From contig JBGTMJ010000040.1 in NCBI GenBank assembly GCA_041743655.1, forward strand, positions 1 through 17,244: 17,244 nt of DNA, in the 5' to 3' direction. The notes under the pieces are model-generated. The model was not told where the DNA came from and ran no database searches. It saw only the letters and a list, made by a program, of their open reading frames with translations. The translations under genes were made by a program, and so were the position numbers. Below, one piece after another: positions 1 through 7,260 of the stretch (positions within the stretch are counted from its first letter, which is position 1; every line of letters starts with the position of its first letter). Source of the stretch: JARIHD01 sp041743655 (lineage in GTDB: Bacteria; Patescibacteriota; Saccharimonadia; Saccharimonadales; UBA4665).

Positions 1-1119
1 AAGCGTATCGGCATACGAGAGGCGCATCTTGAAGCTGACGCCGGGAAGAGTACGCACCCTGCTGGACAAGATTATAGCTTGGTTGATCTCAACCGCGCAG
101 GTACACCCCTCATTGAAATAGTCTCAGAGCCGGATATGCATTCGCCTGCTGAAGCTAAAGCTTACGTCCGTGAGCTATATTTACGCATGCGTTATGCCGA
201 TGTGTCTGACTGTAATCTGTATTACGGCAATATGCGTTTTGACGTTAATGTGAGCGTCAACAGTGACCCTTCTAAGCTAGGTACGCGTACAGAAACAAAG
301 AACCTGAACTCATTTCGTAGTGTCGAAAAGGCTGCCGAATACGAGATTAACCGCCAGATTGAAGTGCTTGAGAAGGGTGAGCTAATCACCCAGGAGACAC
401 GTGGCTGGGACGATGCAAAGCAGAAGACATTTTCGCAGCGCAGTAAAGAGGATGCTCATGATTATCGCTATTTCCCAGACCCTGACTTGCCACCCGTGGA
501 ACTTGATGACAACCACATTGCTGCGATAAAAGCCGAAATGCCGATTATGCCAAGCGAATGGCGCAAACGTTTAAGCGTGCTCGGACTTGATAAATCTGCC
601 ATGGAAACGCTCTTGGATGCTGATACCGAGTTCACTGAAGTCAGTTATTTGACTCTCATTGAAGAAGTGATAGCTGACAAAGATTTTGCCAAGGCACTTG
701 CCAATTGGTTCGTGAACCTGGAAATTCCAATGTATCGTGATACGGAATCTACCGCTAGACAGCTTGCTAACCAAGACCGCCTTGCAGCTTATCGTGCGGC
801 GTACGATTTGCTCAGCAACGGCAAGCTTAGCTCTTCCGGCGCAAAAACCCTGTTGCAAAGAATTCTGAGTAGCGGAGAAGTAGTAAAAGATGTTAGTAAT
901 TTTGCCCAACGGCACAATCTTATCCAGGAATCCGATGAAGGAGAGATTGCTAAGATTGTGAACAAGGTCATCACAGAGAACCCGAAAGCAGTAGAAGATC
1001 TCAGAACAGGCGAAACAAAAGCAATTGGTTTTTTGGTTGGACAAGTCATGAAGCATTCACAAGGAAGAGCAAACCCACAACTTGCACAGGAGCACATAAA
1101 GAAAGCGCTGAATATATGA
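1..1119 (+). CDS. gatB: Aspartyl/glutamyl-tRNA(Asn/Gln) amidotransferase subunit B, 5'-truncated by window edge
   Basis: GatB is the tRNA-binding and kinase-like subunit of the GatCAB amidotransferase. This complex converts misacylated Glu-tRNA(Gln) and/or Asp-tRNA(Asn) to the amide forms in the cytoplasm. The reading frame is open from base 1, so the gene begins upstream; 372 codons are present, against roughly 480 for the family. Visible signatures in order are DAGKSTH, VDLNRAGTPLIEIVSEPD (from about base 82), RTETKNLNSF, ETRGWD and HDYRYFPDPDLPP, then the helical YqeY-like tail ending FLVGQVMKHSQG..NPQ. A TTG at base 79 is an internal Leu codon, not a start. The frame ends in tandem UGA codons at the expected family length. 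The next gene has its own promoter 11 bp downstream, so gatB is probably the end of its unit. Confidence 0.97.
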   Translation, partial: KRIGIREAHLEADAGKSTHPAGQDYSLVDLNRAGTPLIEIVSEPDMHSPAEAKAYVRELYLRMRYADVSDCNLYYGNMRFDVNVSVNSDPSKLGTRTETKNLNSFRSVEKAAEYEINRQIEVLEKGELITQETRGWDDAKQKTFSQRSKEDAHDYRYFPDPDLPPVELDDNHIAAIKAEMPIMPSEWRKRLSVLGLDKSAMETLLDADTEFTEVSYLTLIEEVIADKDFAKALANWFVNLEIPMYRDTESTARQLANQDRLAAYRAAYDLLSNGKLSSSGAKTLLQRILSSGEVVKDVSNFAQRHNLIQESDEGEIAKIVNKVITENPKAVEDLRTGETKAIGFLVGQVMKHSQGRANPQLAQEHIKKALNI

Positions 1120-1127
1120 TGAACAAA

Positions 1128-1136
1128 TGGTATAAT
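1128..1136 (+). promoter_or_regulatory. Extended -10 promoter for the 88-residue membrane protein gene
   Basis: TGG followed by a perfect TATAAT (1131-1136), an extended -10 element. No convincing -35 lies 16-18 bp upstream. Only 7 nt separate the box from the ATG at 1144, so transcription should begin at or one base before the start codon. This implies a leaderless mRNA. Confidence 0.7.
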
Positions 1137-1143
1137 TTATTGT

Positions 1144-1410
1144 ATGGAACTTACAACCGTGCAAGAGATATTACTTATTATCCTATCAACAGCGTTAGTC
1201 GCCCTACTTGTCTTAGGCATTGCCATAGCGGTGATGGTGATCCGTCTGATTACCATGCTTCGGCTTGTTGCCGCCAAAGCAGAGAAGCTCGTAGAGTCAG
1301 CCGAAGCAGTCGGTGATATATTCAAGAAAGCCTCTGGCCCTTTAGGCCTGCTTCGTTTCGTACAGGGACTTATTGATGTCATAGCAAAGCATAAAAAAGG
1401 TAAAGGCTAA
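1144..1410 (+). CDS. Small single-pass membrane protein, YtxG/DUF948-like in layout
   Basis: An 88-residue protein of unknown function. One long hydrophobic segment lies at about residues 8-38. A cytoplasmic-type amphipathic helix rich in Ala, Lys and Glu follows (about 41-62), then a Gly-Pro break (SGPLG), a second short helix and a basic tail (KHKKGKG). The start is ATG, with no Shine-Dalgarno and a -10 box 7 nt upstream, so it is probably leaderless. It is followed after 19 nt by a YtxH-family gene in the same direction. In Bacillus a DUF948 protein (YtxG) precedes YtxH, and this looks like a reduced version of that pair; the similarity is in arrangement and topology rather than a firm sequence match. 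A role in envelope stress or membrane organisation would be guesswork. Confidence 0.8.
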   Translation: MELTTVQEILLIILSTALVALLVLGIAIAVMVIRLITMLRLVAAKAEKLVESAEAVGDIFKKASGPLGLLRFVQGLIDVIAKHKKGKG

Positions 1411-1429
1411 ACGGGAGTTAAACTAGACT

Positions 1430-1831
1430 ATGAATAAATCTGAAAAAAAATGGGTTCTTGGAGCGCTGTTCGCGGCAATTGTTGGCTACATTAGCGGCAT
1501 CCTGACTGCTCCTAAGAGTGGCCGTGAAACACGTCAAGACATTAAGAGCGCTGCTGAGCGCGGTGTAGCTGAAGCTGAAAAACAACTTAAGAAACTGCAT
1601 ACCCAGATGGCAGAAGTGATTGCCCAAGCCAAGGATAGAACAAACGAGCTGAGCGGTGTTGCCCGCAAGGATTTACAGGCCGCTATTGATAAGACAGTGG
1701 TGGTGAAAGAGAAAGCACGTGAGTTATTGAGTGCGCTGCATGAAGGCAGTGCCGATGACAAAGACCTTGACAGAGCCATTAATGATGGCACTAAAGCTGT
1801 TGCCCACCTCAAGAATTATCTGAAGAAGTAA
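1430..1831 (+). CDS. YtxH-family (general stress protein-like) membrane-anchored protein
   Basis: A 133-residue protein. Residues 7-26 form an N-terminal hydrophobic segment, followed directly by the YtxH signature TAPKSGRETR. The rest (about 35-133) is a charged, Ala/Lys/Glu-rich, probably coiled-coil region (AEAEKQLKKL, VVVKEKARELL) ending in a lysine-rich helix. The family is widespread and tied to general stress in Bacillus, but its molecular role is unknown. The start ATG at 1430 has a GGGAG at 1413-1417, 12 nt upstream. This is a rather long spacing, but it is the only SD-like match, as expected for the second gene of an operon with the 88-residue protein (19-nt gap). A strong hairpin begins 21 nt after the stop. 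Confidence 0.9.
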   Translation: MNKSEKKWVLGALFAAIVGYISGILTAPKSGRETRQDIKSAAERGVAEAEKQLKKLHTQMAEVIAQAKDRTNELSGVARKDLQAAIDKTVVVKEKARELLSALHEGSADDKDLDRAINDGTKAVAHLKNYLKK

Positions 1832-1852
1832 CTAGTTTAGGTGTTGTTGTAA

Positions 1853-1882
1853 AAGTCGCGTCTCACCAACGAGACGCGACTT
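1853..1882 (+). terminator. Perfect 12-bp inverted repeat, terminator or operator before dnaE
   Basis: The arms are AAGTCGCGTCTC (1853-1864) and its exact reverse complement (1871-1882), with a 6-nt ACCAAC loop. The position fits termination of the upstream two-gene operon. However, the plus strand has only two T residues after the stem before AGC, whereas the minus strand would read into TTTT. The right arm ends 3 bp before the dnaE -10 box, so the repeat also occupies the -35 region of dnaE and could be a protein-binding site. Confidence 0.55.
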
Positions 1883-1885
1883 AGC

Positions 1886-1891
1886 TATAAT
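1886..1891 (+). promoter_or_regulatory. Putative -10 box for dnaE
   Basis: A perfect TATAAT placed 38 nt before the dnaE ATG, predicting a leader of about 32 nt. There is no TGn extension and no recognisable -35, because that position lies inside the inverted repeat at 1853-1882. The leader contains no clear Shine-Dalgarno sequence. Confidence 0.55.
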
Positions 1892-1929
1892 GTAGGCATA
1901 GAGAGAATAGGGTAATACGACAACGAGAC

Positions 1930-4900
1930 ATGAGTAAGCTTAAGCCCAGTGATTATGTACACCTGCACAACCATACGCAGTACAGCCTGCTTGATGGGCT
2001 TACTAAGGTGCCAGCACTTCTTGATTACGTAAAAGAAGCTGGTATGGAGGCTGTGGCCCAGACTGACCATGGAACCTTAAGCGGTGCCATTGAATTTTAC
2101 AAGGAGGCGGGCAGCAGGGGGATCAAGCCAATTATTGGCATGGAAACCTATGTTGCTGCCCGCACGCTTGCCGACAAAGAACCAGGTAAGGATAAGGCGT
2201 ACTATCACCTTATCCTGCTCGCGATGAACAATAAGGGGTACCAGAACCTTATGCAGCTATCGACAATTGCTAACCTCGAAGGCTTTTACTATAAGCCGCG
2301 TATTGACCACAATCTACTGGCAAAGTATCACGAGGGTTTGATTGTCTTAAGCGGCTGCATCGGTGGCGAGGTTGGCGATAGCATCCGACAAGGGCAATAT
2401 GAAAAGGCCCGTGAAACTGCCATGTGGTATAAGCAACTATTTGGTGACCGTTATTATATTGAGGTCCAAGACCATGGTCATCCTGACCATCCCAGCAGGT
2501 GGGACGAGCAGGTGTTGGTGAACGAACAGTTGCTTAAACTTGCCAATGAATTAGAGATTTCACCTGTTGTTACTTGTGACGCCCATTATCTGCATCATGA
2601 GGACCAGACCGCACACGAGATTTTGCTTTGTGTTCAGACTGGTTCTTTTTTAAGTGATGAAAAACGCATGAGCCTGAAGCAGTTCGAATTGCATGTAACC
2701 GATCCCAAGGAGATTATCGGCCGATGGGGTACGCTACATCCAGAGGCTGTTACCAACACGCGTGCTATCGCTGATAGGTGTAATGTGACCATTGAATTAG
2801 GTAAGATCTTAATTCCCCAGTTTCCCGTTCCGAAGGGCGAGGACGAGAGGTCATACCTGCACAAATTGATTTACCGTGGCTTGGCTTGGCGCTATGGAGG
2901 GGTGAGCGAAGAGTCAGCAAAAATATTGCCTATCAACGAGGCCCAAAGGACGTTACCGGAAGCGGTCACAAAACGGGCCCAGTATGAGCTGGGCATCATT
3001 ACCCAGATGGGTTTTAACGGCTATTTTCTCATTATTGCCGACTTTATGAACTGGGGCAAAGACAAAGGCATTGTATTTGGGCCAGGGAGGGGTAGTGCTG
3101 CCGGTTCGATCATTGCTTACTCACTCAAAATAACCGAGCTTGACCCGTTAAAGTATGACCTGTTGTTTGAACGTTTCTTAAATCCTGATCGTATATCCAT
3201 GCCTGACGTTGACATTGATATCCAAGATACCCGTCGTGATGAAGTCATTCAGTACTGTGCTGAAAAGTATGGCGCCGACCGGGTGGCTAACATAGTAACG
3301 TTTGGTCGCATGGCGGCGCGCAACGCCGTACGTGACGTGTCGCGAGTGCTCCAAGTACCATACGCGGATGCCGACCGGTGGGCTAAGATGATTCCTCCTC
3401 CAGTGCAAGGTACCCATATCCCTTTGTCAAGGTCCCTAAAAGAGAATAGCGACCTTAAACACGAATACCAAACCAATGAGACAGCTAAACAAGTATTCGA
3501 TTTAGCCATGCAGCTTGAAGGCACGATACGTTCCCATGGTGTACATGCAGCCGGTGTCGTGATTGCCCCGGATAAGATCGTCAAATTTGCTCCTTTGGAA
3601 ATGGCGCAGAAAGGAGTGGTTTCCACCCAGTACTCCATGAACCCGATTGAAGAATTGGGGTTGCTTAAGATGGACTTCTTAGGACTCTCCAATCTGACGA
3701 TTATTAATAATGCCTTGCGTATTGTCAAAAAAGTATACAAAAACGATATTGAGCTAGGCGCTGTACCTTTTGACGACCAACAGACGTATGAGCTTTTCCA
3801 ACGGGGTGATACGACGGGTGTGTTCCAGCTTGAATCGGCGGGTATGAAACGGTATCTGCATGATCTTAAACCAACTGTATTTGAAGATATAGTAGCTATG
3901 GTAGCTTTGTACCGCCCGGGACCAATGCAATTTATTGACGAGTTTATCTCACGGAAACACGGGCTTAGCAAGATTACCTATCCTCATCCCAGTATGGAGA
4001 ACTCCTTGAAAAATACCTACGGCGTACTGGTATATCAGGAGCAGGTTATGCAGATTTCCAAGGAGGTATGTGGGTTCACAGGTGGTGAGGCTGACACGCT
4101 CCGTAAGGCAATCGGTAAGAAAAAAATAGACCTCATGAATAAAATGAAGGACAAAATGATCGAAGGTGGCCAGAGAGTCTCTGGTATTGATAGCCGGACT
4201 ATGGAGAAGTTTTGGAAGCAGCTGGAAGATTTTGCTGCCTATTGCTTTAACAAGTCGCACGCAGCTTGTTATGCAGTTATTGCATACTGGACAGCTTACT
4301 TGAAGGCAAACTATCCATCGGCCTTTATGGCAGCGCTTATGACCAGCGATTATGATGATACAGATCGTTTGGCAATCGAAATATCCGAATGTCAACGTAT
4401 GGGTATCAAGGTCCTACCTCCAGACGTTAATGAGTCATTCCACGAGTTTGCGGTAGTGCCTGATAACGATAACCGCAAGGCACCGGTGCGTTTTGGCATG
4501 GACGCCATTAAAAATGTCGGTAGCGGCGCTGTTGAAGAGATCGTACGTGCTCGCAAGCTGACCGGCACGTTTGAAAGCCTCGAAGATTTTTTTGGAAAAG
4601 TTACTGCAAGAATCGTGAATCGTAAGGCGCTGGAAAGCCTTATCAAAGCTGGCGCGTTTGATAATTTTGGTGACCGTTCGCAACTGCTCTCCAATCTCGA
4701 CGCAATACTGGCGTACGCGAACCGTTTACAAAAAGAAGCTAATAGCGGACAGACTGATTTATTCGGTAATCTGGTTGAAGAAGCCGTGACAAGACCCAGG
4801 CTTGCACTGGAAAAAGCAGTTACCCAGTATACGTCACGGGAGCAATTAATTTGGGAACGTGAACTACTGGGCCTCTATCTAAGCCAGCACCCACTAGCAA

Positions 4901-5586
4901 TGTACGAGGCACTGCTTGAAGAGCAGACCATGCCTATGAATGGGCTGAAGGCGGGCCACGATGGCCGCAATGTAATTGTGGGAGGAGCAATAACCGAGGT
5001 ACGTGAGATTACGACAAGAAACGGAGCAAAAATGGCTTTTGTAAAACTGGAAGACAAATTTGCCTCACTGGAACTAGTCCTATTTCCAGGCGCGTACCAG
5101 CAAACTGTTGGTTTGTGGGAGCGTGACCGTGTGCTTCTGGTAAGGGGCAAGATATCTTCGAAGGGCCGTGACGGTACGACGAGCGATGAAGTTAAGATTA
5201 TGGTTGACGATGCCCGCGAAATTACCAGCGAACAGGCAGCAGCTTACCAGCCTACGGGTAAAAAGATGCGTCCGCCTGGAAGCGGCCGAAAGTCCGCCGC
5301 CGCACTTACAGCAAAGTCAAAAGCAACAACTGGCGCTGTAGACAAGGAGAGCAAGCTGCAGGAACGGATGTACATCCGTCTGCCCTCAAGCCAGGACAAA
5401 GAGTTACTGATTTCCCTAAAACAATCTATTGATGAATCAAAGGGGCCAACAGAAGTCGTGCTGGTGCTTGGCGAATCGACTGGTAAACAGATTATCAAAC
5501 TTCCATCGGGCATCAATAAGGAGTCGGAGGAAACACTTACTAGAATCAAAAGCCTAGTAGGTCCTGAGAACGTCAGGATTCAGTAG
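1930..5586 (+). CDS. dnaE: DNA polymerase III subunit alpha
   Basis: The replicative DNA polymerase, 1218 residues, within the usual DnaE1 size range. The N-terminal PHP domain (about 1-280) starts HLHNHTQYSLLDG and keeps apparent metal ligands H11, H13, D22, H47, E72, H93, C143, D217 and H219. The polymerase core has GPGRGSAAGS (384-393), the catalytic pair in PDVDID (D426, D428) and the third aspartate in KMDFLG (D582). YCFNKSHAACYA lies near 770. A helix-hairpin-helix region (VNRKALESLIKAGAFDNFG) is near 895-914 and an OB-fold is at about 1012-1098. A basic Ala/Lys-rich linker then leads to a C-terminal domain (about 1140-1218). No intein is present. The start ATG is followed at once by the family N-terminus. 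The intact PHP ligands suggest intrinsic 3'-5' proofreading, as in mycobacterial DnaE1; this is inference. Confidence 0.98.
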   Translation: MSKLKPSDYVHLHNHTQYSLLDGLTKVPALLDYVKEAGMEAVAQTDHGTLSGAIEFYKEAGSRGIKPIIGMETYVAARTLADKEPGKDKAYYHLILLAMNNKGYQNLMQLSTIANLEGFYYKPRIDHNLLAKYHEGLIVLSGCIGGEVGDSIRQGQYEKARETAMWYKQLFGDRYYIEVQDHGHPDHPSRWDEQVLVNEQLLKLANELEISPVVTCDAHYLHHEDQTAHEILLCVQTGSFLSDEKRMSLKQFELHVTDPKEIIGRWGTLHPEAVTNTRAIADRCNVTIELGKILIPQFPVPKGEDERSYLHKLIYRGLAWRYGGVSEESAKILPINEAQRTLPEAVTKRAQYELGIITQMGFNGYFLIIADFMNWGKDKGIVFGPGRGSAAGSIIAYSLKITELDPLKYDLLFERFLNPDRISMPDVDIDIQDTRRDEVIQYCAEKYGADRVANIVTFGRMAARNAVRDVSRVLQVPYADADRWAKMIPPPVQGTHIPLSRSLKENSDLKHEYQTNETAKQVFDLAMQLEGTIRSHGVHAAGVVIAPDKIVKFAPLEMAQKGVVSTQYSMNPIEELGLLKMDFLGLSNLTIINNALRIVKKVYKNDIELGAVPFDDQQTYELFQRGDTTGVFQLESAGMKRYLHDLKPTVFEDIVAMVALYRPGPMQFIDEFISRKHGLSKITYPHPSMENSLKNTYGVLVYQEQVMQISKEVCGFTGGEADTLRKAIGKKKIDLMNKMKDKMIEGGQRVSGIDSRTMEKFWKQLEDFAAYCFNKSHAACYAVIAYWTAYLKANYPSAFMAALMTSDYDDTDRLAIEISECQRMGIKVLPPDVNESFHEFAVVPDNDNRKAPVRFGMDAIKNVGSGAVEEIVRARKLTGTFESLEDFFGKVTARIVNRKALESLIKAGAFDNFGDRSQLLSNLDAILAYANRLQKEANSGQTDLFGNLVEEAVTRPRLALEKAVTQYTSREQLIWERELLGLYLSQHPLAMYEALLEEQTMPMNGLKAGHDGRNVIVGGAITEVREITTRNGAKMAFVKLEDKFASLELVLFPGAYQQTVGLWERDRVLLVRGKISSKGRDGTTSDEVKIMVDDAREITSEQAAAYQPTGKKMRPPGSGRKSAAALTAKSKATTGAVDKESKLQERMYIRLPSSQDKELLISLKQSIDESKGPTEVVLVLGESTGKQIIKLPSGINKESEETLTRIKSLVGPENVRIQ

Positions 5587-5604
5587 GTTTGCAATTCTTA
5601 CAGG

Positions 5605-6657
5605 CTATCGTATGAAGCCCGAAGACTGGGTTAGCACATAGCCGATTACGCCCACAGTCACTAGTGCAGTGTCAAGCAACGGATGGCGGATGATGAGTCT
5701 CTCGCCACGAAGCAGATAGCGGTGCCACAACCGGCCGTGCCTTACTACAAAACTTATTATACTGATTGTTGCCAGTGCAGATAATGCTAATGCTGCCCAC
5801 TCAGCGTTGCCATTGGTTAATACATCGATACGGGCGACCTCACGGGTCTGTATGGTTTGTGCTTCAGGTTCGGCAGCAGGCTTCTTTTCGGTAGTAATCG
5901 ATTCACGCGCAGTAGCAGTTACTGGTGTTGGCTCTGCCGGAACTTGCTCTGGACCTGGCTGCGCTTGTGCTGCTTCCGCAGGTTGTACTGCAGGAGCAGT
6001 TTTTGGAGTGCTTTTTGGCACAGCCCCGGCTTTTTGGGTTTGTCCGCTTGGTGCAGCTGCTTCTTTAGGTTCGGCGTACATAGCAACTACAATTGTTTGT
6101 TCGCCAGTGCCCTGATAATTGGCGGCATTGGCTACCCCAAAACCGACTTCCTGGTAGCTGGCATGTAAAAGGTTGTCCCGGTGTGCAGTACTGTTCATCC
6201 AGCCCGCTACAGTTGCGCTACTGGTATAAAAACCATACGCCAGATTCTCGCCAGCCTTGGCATAGGCGTAACCAACTTGAGCTACAAACTGCCACGGTTG
6301 TTTGCCGTCCGGTGATGTGTGTGACCAGTAGTCGCGGCCTACCATATCATCGGCTTTTAACTGGGCCGCTTGGGAGAGTTTGTCATTAAGGGCTAGTGCA
6401 GCCTGTCCGTTTTGGGTTCGCTGCGAGTTCGTTTCTTGTAGCAGGCCGTGTATGCCTGTGTCTGTAGCATAGCCGAGCACACTCGTTCCAGCGTTCCAGC
6501 TTACATGTAATAAGAAACCGGCCAGGACAACCAGGAGCATTGGTAAATAAGGCCAGTAGGTTTTTGTATAGTGCTTCGTTGATCTGTGATGCTGCCCAAG
6601 CCGTTTCTTAGTATGGAGATTCTGGTTATCTTTTTTTGGGATGTTTGCAAGCACCAT
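5605..6657 (-). CDS. CAP-domain (SCP/PR-1-like) protein with three predicted membrane helices
   Basis: A 350-residue envelope protein. A basic N-terminus (about 1-34) precedes a transmembrane helix (about 36-54). A CAP domain follows (about 68-196), recognised from YWSHTSPDGKQPW, AGENLAYGF and W..S.AHRDNLL....QEVGFGVA. Candidate active-cleft residues are H113, E137 and H159. A Pro/Ala/Glu/Thr-rich linker (about 197-283) leads to two more hydrophobic helices (about 287-305 and 327-345). Anchoring the CAP domain at both ends is unusual, since bacterial CAP proteins are commonly secreted or singly anchored. Function is unknown; adhesion, wall-associated or host-contact roles are possible. It converges on dnaE with 18 bp between the stops and no visible terminator. 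A start at 6657 is favoured by a -10 box 10 nt upstream; no SD is seen. Confidence 0.92.
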   Translation of the reverse strand: MVLANIPKKDNQNLHTKKRLGQHHRSTKHYTKTYWPYLPMLLVVLAGFLLHVSWNAGTSVLGYATDTGIHGLLQETNSQRTQNGQAALALNDKLSQAAQLKADDMVGRDYWSHTSPDGKQPWQFVAQVGYAYAKAGENLAYGFYTSSATVAGWMNSTAHRDNLLHASYQEVGFGVANAANYQGTGEQTIVVAMYAEPKEAAAPSGQTQKAGAVPKSTPKTAPAVQPAEAAQAQPGPEQVPAEPTPVTATARESITTEKKPAAEPEAQTIQTREVARIDVLTNGNAEWAALALSALATISIISFVVRHGRLWHRYLLRGERLIIRHPLLDTALVTVGVIGYVLTQSSGFIR

Positions 6658-6667
6658 ATTGGTTATC

Positions 6668-6676
6668 AGTATAACA
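6668..6676 (-). promoter_or_regulatory. Extended -10 promoter for the CAP-domain gene
   Basis: On the minus strand TGT is followed by TATACT, ending 10 nt before the ATG at 6657. This predicts a 5' leader of only about 4 nt. It lies in the 42-bp gap after the RNA methyltransferase gene, so the CAP gene can be transcribed independently of it. Confidence 0.6.
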
Positions 6677-6699
6677 CTTTTGAAAAATCCCTTGACGGC

Positions 6700-7203
6700 T
6701 TACCTATAAGGATTCAACGTACAATGGTACAGTGCCATGGCTGCTGCTTGAACGACATTAAACGATTCTTTTTTGCCGGACATAGGTATCTCCAAAGCTA
6801 TGTCACAAGCCGTGAGTACTTCTGGCTCAACGCCCTCCACTTCACGGCCTACTATCAAGACTAGTTTCTGGGGTGGATTAAACACAGGTAACAGTATAGA
6901 ATGGCTTGTCTGTTCAAGGGCTGCAATGGTGTAACCTTGTTTCCGTAAGGTTGCCAGAAGCTTTTCGATCTGGTCTATATGCTGCCAGCCTTGGGAAGTT
7001 TCGGCACCAAGTGCAGTCTTGGCAATTTGCCGGTTAATTTTTACTGCCAAGTGTGGCAGCCTTGTATCATACTGCATAGCCGGGTATGGCGTATGGCCAG
7101 TCAAGTAAACCTGGTGTACACCAAGTCCTTCAGCAGTCCGAAGTAACGAGCCGACGTTATGGCAGCTGCGCAAATTGTGTGCTATTAAAATGATACTCAC
7201 CAC
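6700..7203 (-). CDS. SpoU/TrmH-family (SPOUT) RNA 2'-O-methyltransferase
   Basis: A 167-residue protein made almost only of the SPOUT catalytic fold, which transfers a methyl group from S-adenosylmethionine to a ribose 2'-OH of tRNA or rRNA. The three family motifs are clear: motif 1 NLRSCHNVGSLLRTAEGLG (about 10-28), motif 2 LVLIVGREVEGVEPEVL (about 114-130) and motif 3 IPMSGKKESFNVVQAAAMALYH (about 139-160), which form the trefoil knot and cofactor site. There is no N-terminal L30e-like substrate-binding domain, so it resembles the minimal members; the RNA target cannot be assigned. GTG at 7203 (or the next codon, GTG at 7200) is the start. The -10 box ends 6 nt upstream of 7203, favouring that codon and a leaderless message. 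It is divergent from the pilB-like gene. Confidence 0.93.
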   Translation of the reverse strand: MVSIILIAHNLRSCHNVGSLLRTAEGLGVHQVYLTGHTPYPAMQYDTRLPHLAVKINRQIAKTALGAETSQGWQHIDQIEKLLATLRKQGYTIAALEQTSHSILLPVFNPPQKLVLIVGREVEGVEPEVLTACDIALEIPMSGKKESFNVVQAAAMALYHCTLNPYR

Positions 7204-7209
7204 TTAAAA

Positions 7210-7218
7210 ACTATAACG
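7210..7218 (-). promoter_or_regulatory. -10 promoter element for the RNA methyltransferase gene
   Basis: Minus-strand CGT-TATAGT; the box (7215-7210) ends 6 nt before the GTG at 7203, so the predicted first transcribed base is the start codon. Only the G of a TGn extension is present and no -35 is evident. Confidence 0.55.
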
Positions 7219-7245
7219 AATGAACGCATAAGAACATAGTGCTCA

Positions 7246-7254
7246 TGCTATAAT
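7246..7254 (+). promoter_or_regulatory. Extended -10 promoter for the pilB-like gene
   Basis: TGC followed by a perfect TATAAT (7249-7254), ending 6 nt before the ATG at 7261. The predicted transcription start coincides with the A of the start codon. No SD is possible. It forms a compact divergent pair with the methyltransferase promoter; the two -10 boxes are 33 bp apart. Confidence 0.7.
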
Positions 7255-7260
7255 CAGGCT

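Noticed and set aside
1117..1143. Tandem UGA codons at the end of gatB, in frame with the next gene, suggesting UGA recoding (as glycine in Gracilibacteria/Absconditabacteria) and a GatB fusion
   Set aside because: GatB already ends at its family C-terminus, a promoter lies between the genes, and none of the long genes contains an internal UGA, as a recoding organism would.
3249..3971. 240-codon open frame on the minus strand inside dnaE
   Set aside because: It lies wholly opposite a highly conserved gene, has low-complexity Ser/Thr/Arg-rich sequence and no start signals; a shadow frame.
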